Source: Chrysophaeum taylorii
Lineage: Eukaryota > Sar > Pelagophyceae > Pelagomonadales > Pelagomonadaceae
Length of the DNA: 64,000 nucleotides
Assembly: GCA_029834535.1 (NCBI GenBank)
Contig: JAQMWT010000096.1
Span: 1 to 64,000 of the forward strand
Direction of reading: 5' to 3'
Numbering within the stretch: the stretch's first letter is position 1; each line of letters begins with the position of its first letter. The notes beneath the pieces are model-generated. The model made no database searches. It had not been told where the DNA came from and saw nothing but the letters and a program-made list of their open reading frames with translations. Shown in pieces: positions 44,144 to 55,966 of the stretch. The position numbers and the translations under genes were made by a program.

Positions 44144-47100
44144 CTATGCTGTAAAGCAGAGAAGAGCCACCCCTCGGAGGATCCAGTGGTCGGGTGGATG
44201 GTGTAAGGAGGGGAGTTTGACGGAGAAGACGTAGTATTTGTCTGTCCGTCGGGCGTATCGATAGACAGGGCAGTCGAAGCCGCCGTAGGGGCCGAGGTCT
44301 CCGTGCTGCTGAGAAGAAGAAGACGCAGTGGCTGGCCTGGTCCCGGCGGGGACTACTCTAGCGGCAGGAATGGTGGTCGCGCTGCTACCAGCACCACCAC
44401 CGGAAGACGAGGTAGCGACATTGAACGGGGGAGATGCGGCCGCAAGAGGGAGGGCGGTGACAAAGAGGACGGGCATGGGGTCGAAGAGGTGCTTTGGCTG
44501 GGCTTCGGCGAGGGTGGCGTTCGCGCTCGTGCGGTCCCAAGCCGCGCCGTCGAGCGAAAGGCCGTGGACGTAGACGCCCTCTGGAGGGGATGTTTTTATC
44601 TGGTCGGCGCTTTCAAAGTCGGTGACTTCGGCGTGGATTTTGACGGCGTCGAGCACCCAAGAAGTGGAGGCTTTTGATGATGTTTCGTTTGCATGCGCGC
44701 GCGTGACCTCCTGCTGCACGGCGGTCAAGAAACCCGCGGGGTTGAAGAAACCGGGAAGCCAGAAACTCTTGGGTCTCGCGGCGCTGGCGACGAGGTTGTC
44801 GAGCCAGGCGCGGAGCTGGGCGTCGCGGTCGGCGAGACCCGAGAGCCATCGCCCAAAGGTCGGTGCGAGCCACGAGATTTCGTCGCCTCCGGGCGAGCGA
44901 ACCCAGGGTAGAGGAACTTTGGCGTCGTATATGTTATCGATGCTTTGTAGGAGTTGGGCCGTGACGACAATTTCGCCGCGGATTGCCTGGAGCATGGCGC
45001 GCAGCTCGCCACGCACGAGCACGATGACGCGCTGGAGCCTTAGGAGCTCCTGCGCGAGCACGGCGTTGAGCGGGACGGTGCGATCGAGCGCGGCGCGGTC
45101 GTCGTCAGAGTAGTCGCGGGGGAGCGCCTCGAGGGTCTCGACACACTTCTGGGCGACGACCTCTTCGCGGCTCTTTCCGGCGCCTGCGGGCACGTCGCGC
45201 GGTCTTGTTTCGAGAATTGTCGCGAGCAAGTTGTCGACTTCGGCGCGCCGAAAGGCGAGGTCAGCGTTAGGGTGCAACCCAAACACTTCCGGGCTGTCGA
45301 CGTCGGGGAAACTCTTGATGAGCGTCACGTAGTCGTCGAACCCGTCGCCCGCGGGAAGCCCATACATAAAGTCGTCGCGGATTCGCTGCAGCGTCTCCTT
45401 GGGCCGGAACGTGAACCCGGGGTCGCACGTTTCCGGCGCGAGCCACGTTTCGCAGTACGTTCGAAAAAGCCGTCGGTCCGAGTTGTCGGTGATCTTGCCG
45501 CCGTATTGCACCTCGGCAACCATGTACTGGAGCGTCGGCCAGGATAACGGCCCTTGGAACAGGTGTCTCTCGAGGAACGCGAGGCAGGCGTTGAGGTCGC
45601 CGTCGTTGAACTCGTACGGCACGCAAAAGCCCATTGGCCCGAATTTCCGTCGCTCCTGCGCGATCGAATGAAGAAAGCACAACGCGTACACGAGACTCCG
45701 CCATTGGAGCGTCTCGATGCGGTCGAGGCGATCGTTGTCCACGAGCACGGTGTACGATCGTCGCAGGCCCGCGCGTAGGCCCGACGGCGGCTCGTTTGTC
45801 ACTTTGACGGAAATTTGGAGCAGCCCAATCGGGAACGACGGGTGCGGCTCGGTCGTCAACCACAGCCGAAAGTCGGGCATCGACGAAAAGGCCGCCGCGG
45901 TTGCGGTCCCCTCTGCGGGCGGCGACGACGACGACGGCGACGACGCCGCGGGCGTCTGCTGTTGTTGCTCGTGGGTCGCGACGAGGTTCGCGAGGAGATC
46001 CTCGAGCCCCTGGATGAAGGGGAGACCGAGGTGCGCGTTTTGAAGAAGTGCCCATTCGTTGTTGGCTGTGGCCGTCGTGATAGCCGCGAGGGCGACGGGC
46101 TCCTGGCCCTCGCCCATCGACACGCACGCGGCGGTCTGTTTGCGGCGTCGCGCGAACGTCTCGATCGCGTCGGTCGGATCAGCGCCGGCGGACAGCAAAT
46201 AGATGACCGGCGTCAACGGCGAACTCGCGTCGAACACAGTCTCGATCGTTTCGGCGACGGGCTCGACGTACTTTGGCCCGAGCGCCGGGATTTTGTAGCC
46301 TTGGTGAGGGTGCTCGAGCGCGTCGATCGCACGGATGAACGCGAGCACGCTCGGGATGGTGCGGTCCTCGCGTAGCGCTCGCACGAGCAAGAGGCGGCAA
46401 AACGCGCCTTTTTGAGTATCGGCGGCGGCGGCGAAGTGCGTCTCGTACGAGCCCGGGACGGGCTTGGTCTCGGGTTCGTTCTCGCCAACCCACGCGCGCC
46501 ACTCGGCTTGGTCTCGCGCGATGTCATCGGGCAACGTCCGGAAGACGACGTTGTCGTTGGAAAGCTGGACCACGTTGAGCCACGCGGTGTCGGGCAGCCA
46601 CGCGACCGTCTTCTTGGCGGCGACGCTCTCGTCGAGGCCCGCGCCGCCCTTGAGGAATAAGGTCACATCGCTCGGTTTGAGACGGTCGGCGTTGATCATG
46701 ATTCGAAACAGCATCAGCAGCTTGAAGCTCAGCCTGTCCTGCTCGTAGAGCCCTCTCGAGATGGCGCGGTACACGGTGTAGGTCATCGTCTCGACGACGT
46801 TGGCGACGCGCTTCGACGCCAGGGGTGCTCTTTCGGCGTGGTCCATCGACGCGCCAAAGAGCGCCTGGAACTGCGCCAACGAGGTCTGGTACATGTGTTT
46901 GACGTGCGTCATGTCGACGATGGCAAAATATAAGGTGGATCCGCGCGTCGCGGCGGGCCGGTACTGTTCTCTCTTGTCCTTGATCGACTCGCGTGTTTTG
47001 GCGGCAGCCGTCAACTTGTCCTTGACTTCGAGGGCCTTAGCCTTGGTCTCGGCGAGCACCGAAATCAGTTCCTCGTCGTCCAACAAATTCCCGGCGTTGT

Positions 47101-50100
47101 TTGCCGAGAGCCGTTCGAGCAGCAACTCGTCGAGTCGCAGGAGCGCCTTCGTGTTTGTCGCAACTTGCTCGAGGACTGCCGTGAGCTGCTCCTCGAGCGT
47201 CCTTTGTTCCTTTTGGATGACGCGACCCAAGAGCTGTTCCTCGAGACCCTTCATCGTCACGGTAAAATCCACAACCGTCGTCTTGGCCTGATCCTCGGGC
47301 GTGAGCTGGGGGTTGGGCAGTCGAGTCGCCAGGTACAACGCAAATTCTGCCTCGTTGAACTCGCACAGCTTGTCGGTAACGGTGATGTATTTTGACCTTC
47401 CCTTGACGACGACGCGTTTCTGCAGCACGGGGTCCAGCATCGGGTCAAGAGTCTCGCCAACCCCAACAACAACGAGCGCCTTGCCTTCGCCCATGCAGAA
47501 TTCCAGCTGGTCGCGGAGTCGCGGGTTGTCGAGCGTCGTCGCGCCGAACGCCGGAAGTCTCGACGCCTCGTGGTGCTTGATCCAGTTCAACGCCTGGCCC
47601 TGGGGATCGATCAAAAGCGGATATCGGGATGCTCTGGTCACCAAAATTCCATTTTGGATCGACAGCGGATCGGTAGGCAACCCCTCGAGGTTCCAGTCGC
47701 CGCGCTCCGCGACGGACGCGAGCAACGGGACGACGTCCAGCCCGGCCGTGTAGGGTATCTTGCGCGCTTTGAGATCAGGCATCAACTTATTTTGCACGAT
47801 GAGTGCACGGTACTCTTGGTTGAAGGGCCCGCAGTAAGACACGAACGCCGACGCGACGGCGACGTCGCCGACGAGCGCGTTCCGCATCGTCTCGAACTTG
47901 GACGAGTCCTCGGTCCATCGCTCTCGCTCGCCCGCGAGGCCCCCGATCAACGCGGTCGCCTGCTCCATCTTTTTGCGGGTCGCCGTCGCGCCGGCTTCGA
48001 TCTCTTCCTTGGTTTTCATCTGCGTTTCAAAGTCTTTTTGGAGCGTCGCCAGGACGTCCGTGCATCCCTGCAACTTGGCCTCCGCCTTGTCCAATTCCCT
48101 TTGCGCGTCGGCAAGGCGCGATTCGGCTATGCGTAGCGCCTCCAACTTGGGTTTGACGATTTTCGACGCTTCGTGGTACGAGACCATGGCGCGCGACCAC
48201 GCGCACAGCCCCTCGGCCGCCTTTGAGGCGTTGCGCGCGACGAGCGCGTTGTATTCGTCGAGCTCAATGTATGGTAGCATGAGCTCGATCGTCTCGTCGT
48301 TGATAAAGTCCTTCTCGTGCTTTGAAAACGAAAAAATGTTCTGGAGAAACCGGGCGTCCGAGAGAAGTCCCTGTTGCATGAGTTTGTACGAGTCTTTGAA
48401 GAAAAAAAACGTCTTCTTTTCCTTTCCGATCCCGAGTGTCACCTCGGCCGGCTCGATTTTGTTCAATTTTTCCATTTTCAACAACCCGACGACGTCAAAG
48501 ATCAACTTGATGATGTCCGATGGCTTTTGGAGCTTTTTTAGTTCGTTCAAGTCGTTGGGTTTGATCGAGTTCACGGCCCTCTCGGCCTCCTCGACGAACG
48601 GCTGGGCTCTCGCGAGATCCGTTTCGGCCTGGGCCTTCTCGCCCGCGATTCGTTTCGCGTCGGCCTCGCACGCCTCTTTGATCTTTCCAACGGCGTCGGC
48701 CTCCTTTTTCGCTTCGAGGCTCGACGTCTGCAGCTTGCCCAGCATCGCCGTCGTCCTCTCGTCGGCTCTGCGCAGCTTCACCTCCTCGTCGGCGAGCAGC
48801 ACTTTCATACGCTCGACGTCCTGACCGCCCTTGTCGAGTTTCTCGAGCCCCACGCGCACGCGCGCGCTCTTTTGCTCGATCTCTCGCAGCTTGAGCAAAT
48901 ATACCTTCTCGTAGTCGCGAAGGAAGGAGAGGTAGCTCGTCGGGGTCTGGTAGACGCGCCGCCTCGTCGCTCTCGCGTACTCGTCGCACGCCCCGACAAT
49001 CGTCTGGTGCGCGAACGCCATGTGCTGCAATATGGCGTTCTTGGTGGGTTCGTCGCACTCGATCGCCGTCGAGGACCCCAGCACGCCCCGCGAGACGGCC
49101 ACCAACGCCTCCGCGGGCCACGGCAAGAACCAATCCACCGCGCAGCCGTTGACGAGCCCCGGAAATTTTCGGGCTCGCTCGGCGAACTTCCGGTTGACGG
49201 GGGAAAAGCACAACACAACGTGAAGATTTGATCGCACGGTATCGTAAAAGTGGCGGACGAGAAAATCCAGCGTGTCGACATAGTCCGATCGCCTCGAAGC
49301 GTCTGCGCGAAGCTCGGCTGCCATCATTTGGAGCTCGTCCTTGGCGAAAAGCCCCGTCACCTCGCCCGTCAACAACAGCGAGTTCAGCACTTCCAAAAAG
49401 TTTTCGTCCTTGATTTGGGCGTCGGTGAAGAGAAACGTGGCAACCTTGCGCTGCTGCCCGCACGTCTTGTACATCAAACGAAGATCATCGAGAAATGAGG
49501 TCATGTTGTAGGCTTTGGTCAGCGTAATTTGAAAGAGCTCGTGCCCCGCGACGAACGCCGCGAGCTGCGCGAGCGACTGCTTCCCCGAGCCCCCTACGCC
49601 CACCAACATCATGTTGCCGCGGCGCATCCCGAGCGCTCGCGAGATCCGTACGAGGTGCGCTACGGCGTCGTCGAACATGATCAAGTTAAGTTTGGTCCGC
49701 GTTCGCTCCTCGCCGTATTTGGCGAGGAATTCCACAGTCCGGCTTCGGACGGCCTCTAGAGATTCTGCAAGCTCGAACACTTTCGGCGCCTCCTCGAGGA
49801 GCAACCCGTCCTCGTCGTACTTGTCGTCCCGAAGAAAGTCCACAAAGTACGAGGGCCGACTGCACAACCGCATCATTTCGGGGTCTGCCCACACCACATC
49901 CTTTGACGACGACGACGACGACAGCTGGCTCGCCGAATCTGTATGCTTGCTGGTCCCTTGGAGTGGCGAAAAGTTCGTTCGACTCACGTTGTTGCTGTTG
50001 TTGTTGTTTTTGGGCGGCGGCGACCCCGACTTGGTGTTCGGTCGCGACGACGCCGACGATGGCGGTTTGCCGCCACGAGACGGCGGCGCCCCACGCGACG

Positions 50101-53100
50101 GCGACTGCGGCGAGCCGCCAGTGTCGACGAGGAGGATCTGCGTGCTCGCGTCGAGCTGCGCCGCGAACGCCGCCTTGTCCTCGAGGTTCGTCAGTTTGTC
50201 GGCGAACACGCGCTCTGCCTCGTGCCGCCATAGCAAGACGACGACGTGGGTTTCCACTTCCGAAAATGTCGAGTCGGGCGTGCGCAAGATGCCCTGGTAG
50301 AGTCGACTCAGGTCTCGCAGCGTGAACGTGTAGTGGAACTTGCTCGGCGACGGCAGCATCTTCTCTCGAGCCCACTTGAACAGCGTCATTGTCGCCGCCG
50401 GAATGCGCCCCACGTACCCAAAGACGCTTTCTGGCTTGCTATGGTGATGGTGCTGCTGCTGTGCCCTGTTCGGCGAGGTTACACCCTTGGTGCTGCTGCT
50501 GCTACTCTTGGTTGCTGTCGTCGTTGCTGCGTGGTGGTGCTGGTAGGCGCTGAAGCGTGCAGCGAGCAGCTGGCCGTAGATCGACGCCACGGTGTGTTCG
50601 GTGGGAGTGACGACGTGGTATGGGAAGAAGTGACGCTTGAGTCTGTTGGGGATGTCGTTCTTGCCGGCGCCCGGGACGTCCATCGCTGCGACGTACGTCA
50701 CGCGCTCGATGTGCTTGAAGTCGCCGCGCTTGTCTTTGTCGAGAAAGCAAAAGCCACCAGTCTCGACGAGCTGGCGCACGAGCTCGCACGTCGGCTGGTC
50801 GCCCCACCGGTTGACAGCAGGCATCGAGACGTCGTCGAGGAAGAACGTCAAAGTCTTCCCGCCCGGGGGCCCAAAGTTCTTGCCGCCCTGCTTGTCGAGC
50901 TCGGCCTCGACAGCGACTTGGAACATACCGGGCGTCGTCGCCGACGAAAAGTTCATCTTTTTGACCAGCGCCAAATCCTGGTCGAGACACGTCTCGAAGT
51001 AGACGAGCGCCATCGTCGTCTTGGCCGTGCCCGATTCACCCACGATCAACACGGGCGCGGCGCGCTGCTTGAGCGCCGTTGCGTTGACGAGCCCCATGAG
51101 GTGCGTGCCCCGGCACATCTCGACTGTCGGGACGCGCACCGTCGTCCAGTCCACCGAGCTATTATTAGTCGGTGCGTCGAAACAAAAGTCGGAGGGCTGC
51201 CAACGTTCCCATTCCATAGTTTCGAAGTTGACGCGAAAGTCGAAGATCGTCTCCTTGCCGGTCGCTTCTCGCGGCATGTTGCCGTGCGCCGGAGACTCGC
51301 GCATCCACGCGTCCCACCGCTGTCGGTCCTCGGCGTCTAGGATGCCCGCGACACCCCACGTCACGGCGAACGCCACGAGTCGCTCGAGCTCACCGACGAC
51401 GTCGTCCTTCGACTGGGACAACTCGGCGGCCTCGAGCAACGCTAGTAACAATCGAAGCGTCGCCTCTACGGCGCCGACGCGTGTCACGGCAAGCGCCGGC
51501 CTTTTTTGTGCGTCCTTTGCGATGAACTCAAAGGCGGCGCCGCCCGCATCGCCTGGATGGGAAGCGCGCGGTGTGCCGAGATACCGATCGAGATGAGCCT
51601 TGACGACGTCGCGTCGCGTCGGGTCGCCATCGGCAAATTCCTTCGCGAGCCACGCGTCGAGCACCGGCCGCCAGTCGAGATCGCTCGAGCTTACAAAAAT
51701 GATGCCGGCGCGCGACACGGTTGCCGGAGACGCGTTCCGCAAATCCTCCACCTCGAAGACGAGCTTGACATTGTCGGTCATTGGCACGCGGTCGCCATTC
51801 GCGAGGGTCAATATCCTGTTGTCGTCTAGTACCGTGTTGAGGTTCTCGATCCACACGGCGTCGACGGGACCGTCGCACACGATCCAGCTCGTGTCCTTGC
51901 GGCTCCGGTCGTTAAACTTGGACCAGATGGCCGCGAACACGCCGTTCAGCCACTCGCCGCTCAACCGGTCCGTCTCTCCGAACATTTCCTCGGCTCGAAT
52001 CGCCTTGGGATTCATGCGGACTCGCTTGTGCGGCGACGGCGTTGTCGCCGTCAGAGCGTCCTGCAACACTGCGATTGTCGACGATTTGCCGGCACCCGGA
52101 GGCCCGACCAGCATGATTCCGTGTCTCACGAGCGTCGTCTCATAAAGTTGGAGCACCTTCACGACCCACGACGGGTGGTCCACTAACGCCCGCGCGTGTA
52201 TTGCGTTTTCGATCGCCGCCGTGAGTTTGGGGTTCGCGTCGTAAAACCCGTCGCGTGCCGCCGCCGCGCGCGGGAAGAGGTCGTTCAGCAGCGACAAGAA
52301 CAGCGGCACATCCTCCGCCACAAACTTGGACAAATTCATGTCGCGCAATGTTCGCATAATAAGCACCTCCTCGTCGGCCTCCTGGTTGTCGCGCTTGGTC
52401 TGCCCGGCAGTTCGCAGCACGCTCAAGATGTTCCGCAAGCCAAAGTCGTAATGCTTCTGCTTGGAGAGCTGTTGCTCGCAGAGGCGGTACAAGACGTTGA
52501 ACTTGCGCGCGAGCTCGGTAAACTCCTTGTAGCCGACTGAGCACAGCTTGACCTTCATGATGATCTCGCGGTCGGGCACCATCATCGCGACTGACCGAAA
52601 CAGCGTCTTGAGGTTCTGCGGTAACTCCTGCCGACCCGCGTACCCCGGATTCATCGTGATGAAGTACCCCACATTTTGGTCCAGCTCGATCGGCTGAGCG
52701 TCTCCGGGGAACGTAAAGCTCCGGGCGCCGATCCGCTTGGCGTTCGTGATCGCCAACACCTGCTGCGCCACCACGCTCAGCACGGGAAGCTCGATCCGGT
52801 TGAACCTACAGTCGTTGTTTGGTTTATAACGGCAATACACATCATCATCATCATCATCATCATCATAACAGTGCATTTCTTACTCGTCAAAGCAACCTGC
52901 GCCACCAGGGAGAGGTCATGATGGTTACCCAATGACGCACCCCAGAGTCCACCCTGGCAGAGGCCCTTGAAGATCTTGGCCATGTCGGTGAAGCGCTGCT
53001 GGTCCGTACTGCGGGCGTTGGTCTTGTTTCGTCGAATAAGGGCTTTGTTACCAGTTGGTGACGACGACGAAGACGCCCAGAGCGCGGCCGAGGTCTTTTA

Positions 53101-55932
53101 CCTATAATAGCAGCAGCGGAATTGTTTCTCGCACGCGAGAGGAAGGTTTTTCTCACGGTTTCGGTTTTGCCGGTGCCCGCCGGACCAGCTGGGCTGCCGC
53201 CGAGGTGCATGCCCAGCGCCTGGCTAAGGGTGATGTAGCATCTGTCAGTAAGCGGCGTGACGACAAGGCGCTCCTTGCAGCCGAGGTATTCGAAGTTGTA
53301 GGTGAAATCGACATCGCAAATGGAGACGACGCACGCGCCCGATCCGTGCGCGTCGTCGAGGTTGGGTCTCCAATAGAAGCGCGCTTGCTTGAGCCATTCA
53401 AAGTCGACCGGGTCGATCGGGGCCTTGCGCTCTTTGTGGAGCTTGGCAAGGTCGGCGAAGACATCGCGCTGGTGGACGTGGATAGTCACGAGCGTTTCGA
53501 TCTTGCGGCGATTCATCTTGGTTTTGAGGTCCGTGAGACACCACGAGCTCAGCTCGTCGAGGACGGCGAGCTGCTGCTTGTTAGTCTCGGGGATGATAGT
53601 TTTGGATGTCTTTGACTTGTCGAGGGCTTCCTGACATTGGGCCGTCCAATTGAATTGGATGCCCAGGAGCGCGAACTGCGCGCACGTTGAATTGACGAAC
53701 TCGGCCAGCGGAAGCTCGGAGCATTTTGCGGCCGCCTGCTCGCAGAGCGCTTTGAGCGACTGTTGCATTTCTTTCACGAGCGCGTTGAGCCACAGCTCGA
53801 TGCTCCCTTCGGCCTTGACCGGCGCGGAGAGCTGGATGACCTCCTGGTCTGGGCCTTCGATACTGCAGACGTCGACGATCTTCGACTTGTCCGACTTGTC
53901 GTGCGAGACTTGGTTCACGGCGTCAAAGATTTTTTCGTAGAACGGTTGCATTCGCATCGGGTCAGAGCCCTGGCTGAGGATGAGGAGGAGGACGGGATTG
54001 GAGACAAAGTAGAAGCGTGGGAATAGCGATCGCTTTTGCGACAAGTAGCCCTCGAGGCTCTTTTGGCACTTTTCTAGTTCGTCGTACAGCACGGGGAGAG
54101 TGTTCCGGAGGAGTTCGTTGCCGCAACACGCGACGACAACCTGCGTCTCCGAAGCCTTGAGCATGATCTTGACGAAATCGCGATCGATCTTGGCAAACTT
54201 TTTTGCCTCAAGAGGCATTTGCTTGGCGATGTCCCCACCCATAAACACGGATTCTGCGCGAGCACACGCATGAGAAGAGAAACATTATCCAAAACAACAA
54301 CAACGATGCGAGATGATAATATTCTGACCGAGCGAGGTCCAGAGGAGCTGCACTTTGATCCAGAGTTCGAGGGTGTCGGCGGTGTCGGAGAGCGTTGTGA
54401 GTTGGGAGGCGACGGCTTCGCGGAATGGTCCGACGTGTCGCATCGAGAGCAACGACTGGAGGTTTAGCTGAGCCTCCTCCAGATCGTCGATGACCTGGCC
54501 GAACGCCAAGAGGATCGGGACGTCGCGCTCCTTCCATTTGGTGAGGGTGAACGCGGCATGGTCCCACTGCTCCTTGACGTCGGCGAGTTTTGTTTCTATG
54601 CCAAGCTGCTTGTCGGCCCCCTCGCAGATTTCCTCGACCTGGCCCTTGAACTGCAGCAGCGGCGATTTGAAGATGTGTTTGAGCTGAAACGATTCCTTGT
54701 CGAAAGGGAGCGGCGTCTTTATCAGGTCAATGACCTCGCGCCAGTGTCTGGGCTTGATGGACGGTTTGGAGAGGTCGGCGATAAGGGGGAGCAAGTCCTG
54801 GAGGTCGGTGACCTTGGCCCGCATCTCGGTGTACGCCTCCCACTCGCGGAGCTTTTTCGGGAGCTTTTTGCATCGCGCGTCGAACGCCGTCGTCTCGTCG
54901 ACCATCGCCTGAAATCGTACGGTCACGTCCGACCAGTGGACGGATCGGTAGTTGTCCAACGCGTGCTGGATGTCCAAATACAACACGTACAACTGGTCCA
55001 GCAATCCCACCTCCTTCCTCGTCTTCACGAGCTCGGGGTATTTTGTTGTCCGCAACGCGAACAGTTCCTCGCCAGCCACGTACATCTCCACCTTGCGCTC
55101 GCGCATCTGGAGCTCATCTTTGTACCGTCGCAATCGCTCGACAGCTTCCGTGGGAGTAATTCCAGGTTGTTGGGGCCCGTTTGTTTCGAAATCCGCTCTA
55201 AACTGCTTCGCGTCCGCCGCAAAGTCGCGCACGTCAAGAATGAGCTGCCTTTTGTACTGCCCCTGAATCTTGGAGAGCTGGTCGGCGATAGTCTCGGCGA
55301 GGTCGACCAGTTTTCGCCACGAAGGTCGCATGATGGACTTTTGGTCCATCTCGTCTTTATCAACCAGTCCCCCGGGCAAATAATGCTCGAGCATATGATA
55401 CATGTCGGCGATGGGCGTCAGTTCCATCTCGATCGACGATTCCCTCTCTCTGATTTCCTTCAGGACAGTCATCACGAACCTCAACGAGTCGAGGTCTTTG
55501 ACTTCGACGTGCAATTTGTTCGTCGTGACGCGGATGTATTCTAAGAGGGAATACATCGCGTCCCGAGCTTGCTGGTGGACTTTGGTCGAATACTGGATTT
55601 TCCACTGGCGGGATTCGTTTCGGAGCTGCAACTTGAGGTTGGCCGTGTTGAGCGTCAGCGCGCCGATGTTATGCATTGGCGGTATTCTCTCGATTTCCCT
55701 CTCGACATTCATGAATCGCCGAAGTTCGTTTTCGTAGTCGCCAATCGTCGGGTTCCCGGCGGCGAATTTGCGATACTGCAGATCCTTGTCGTCCTTCCAG
55801 AGCCAGTCGTACTTTTTGAACGCGACGAGATAGTCGTGGACCTGGTTCTTCGTCGCGAACAACGCCCCCGTGAGCAACAACGCGACCTTGATAATTTCGG
55901 TGTCGCGGCCGAGGCGGTCGAAGAAGCTCGGC

Positions 55933-55966
<34 letters not shown>

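Noticed and set aside
45267-46127. 286-codon minus-strand frame inside dynein
   Set aside because: Shadow frame of the dynein exon, arginine-rich and without domains. The same applies to the many other frames within 44144-58817.
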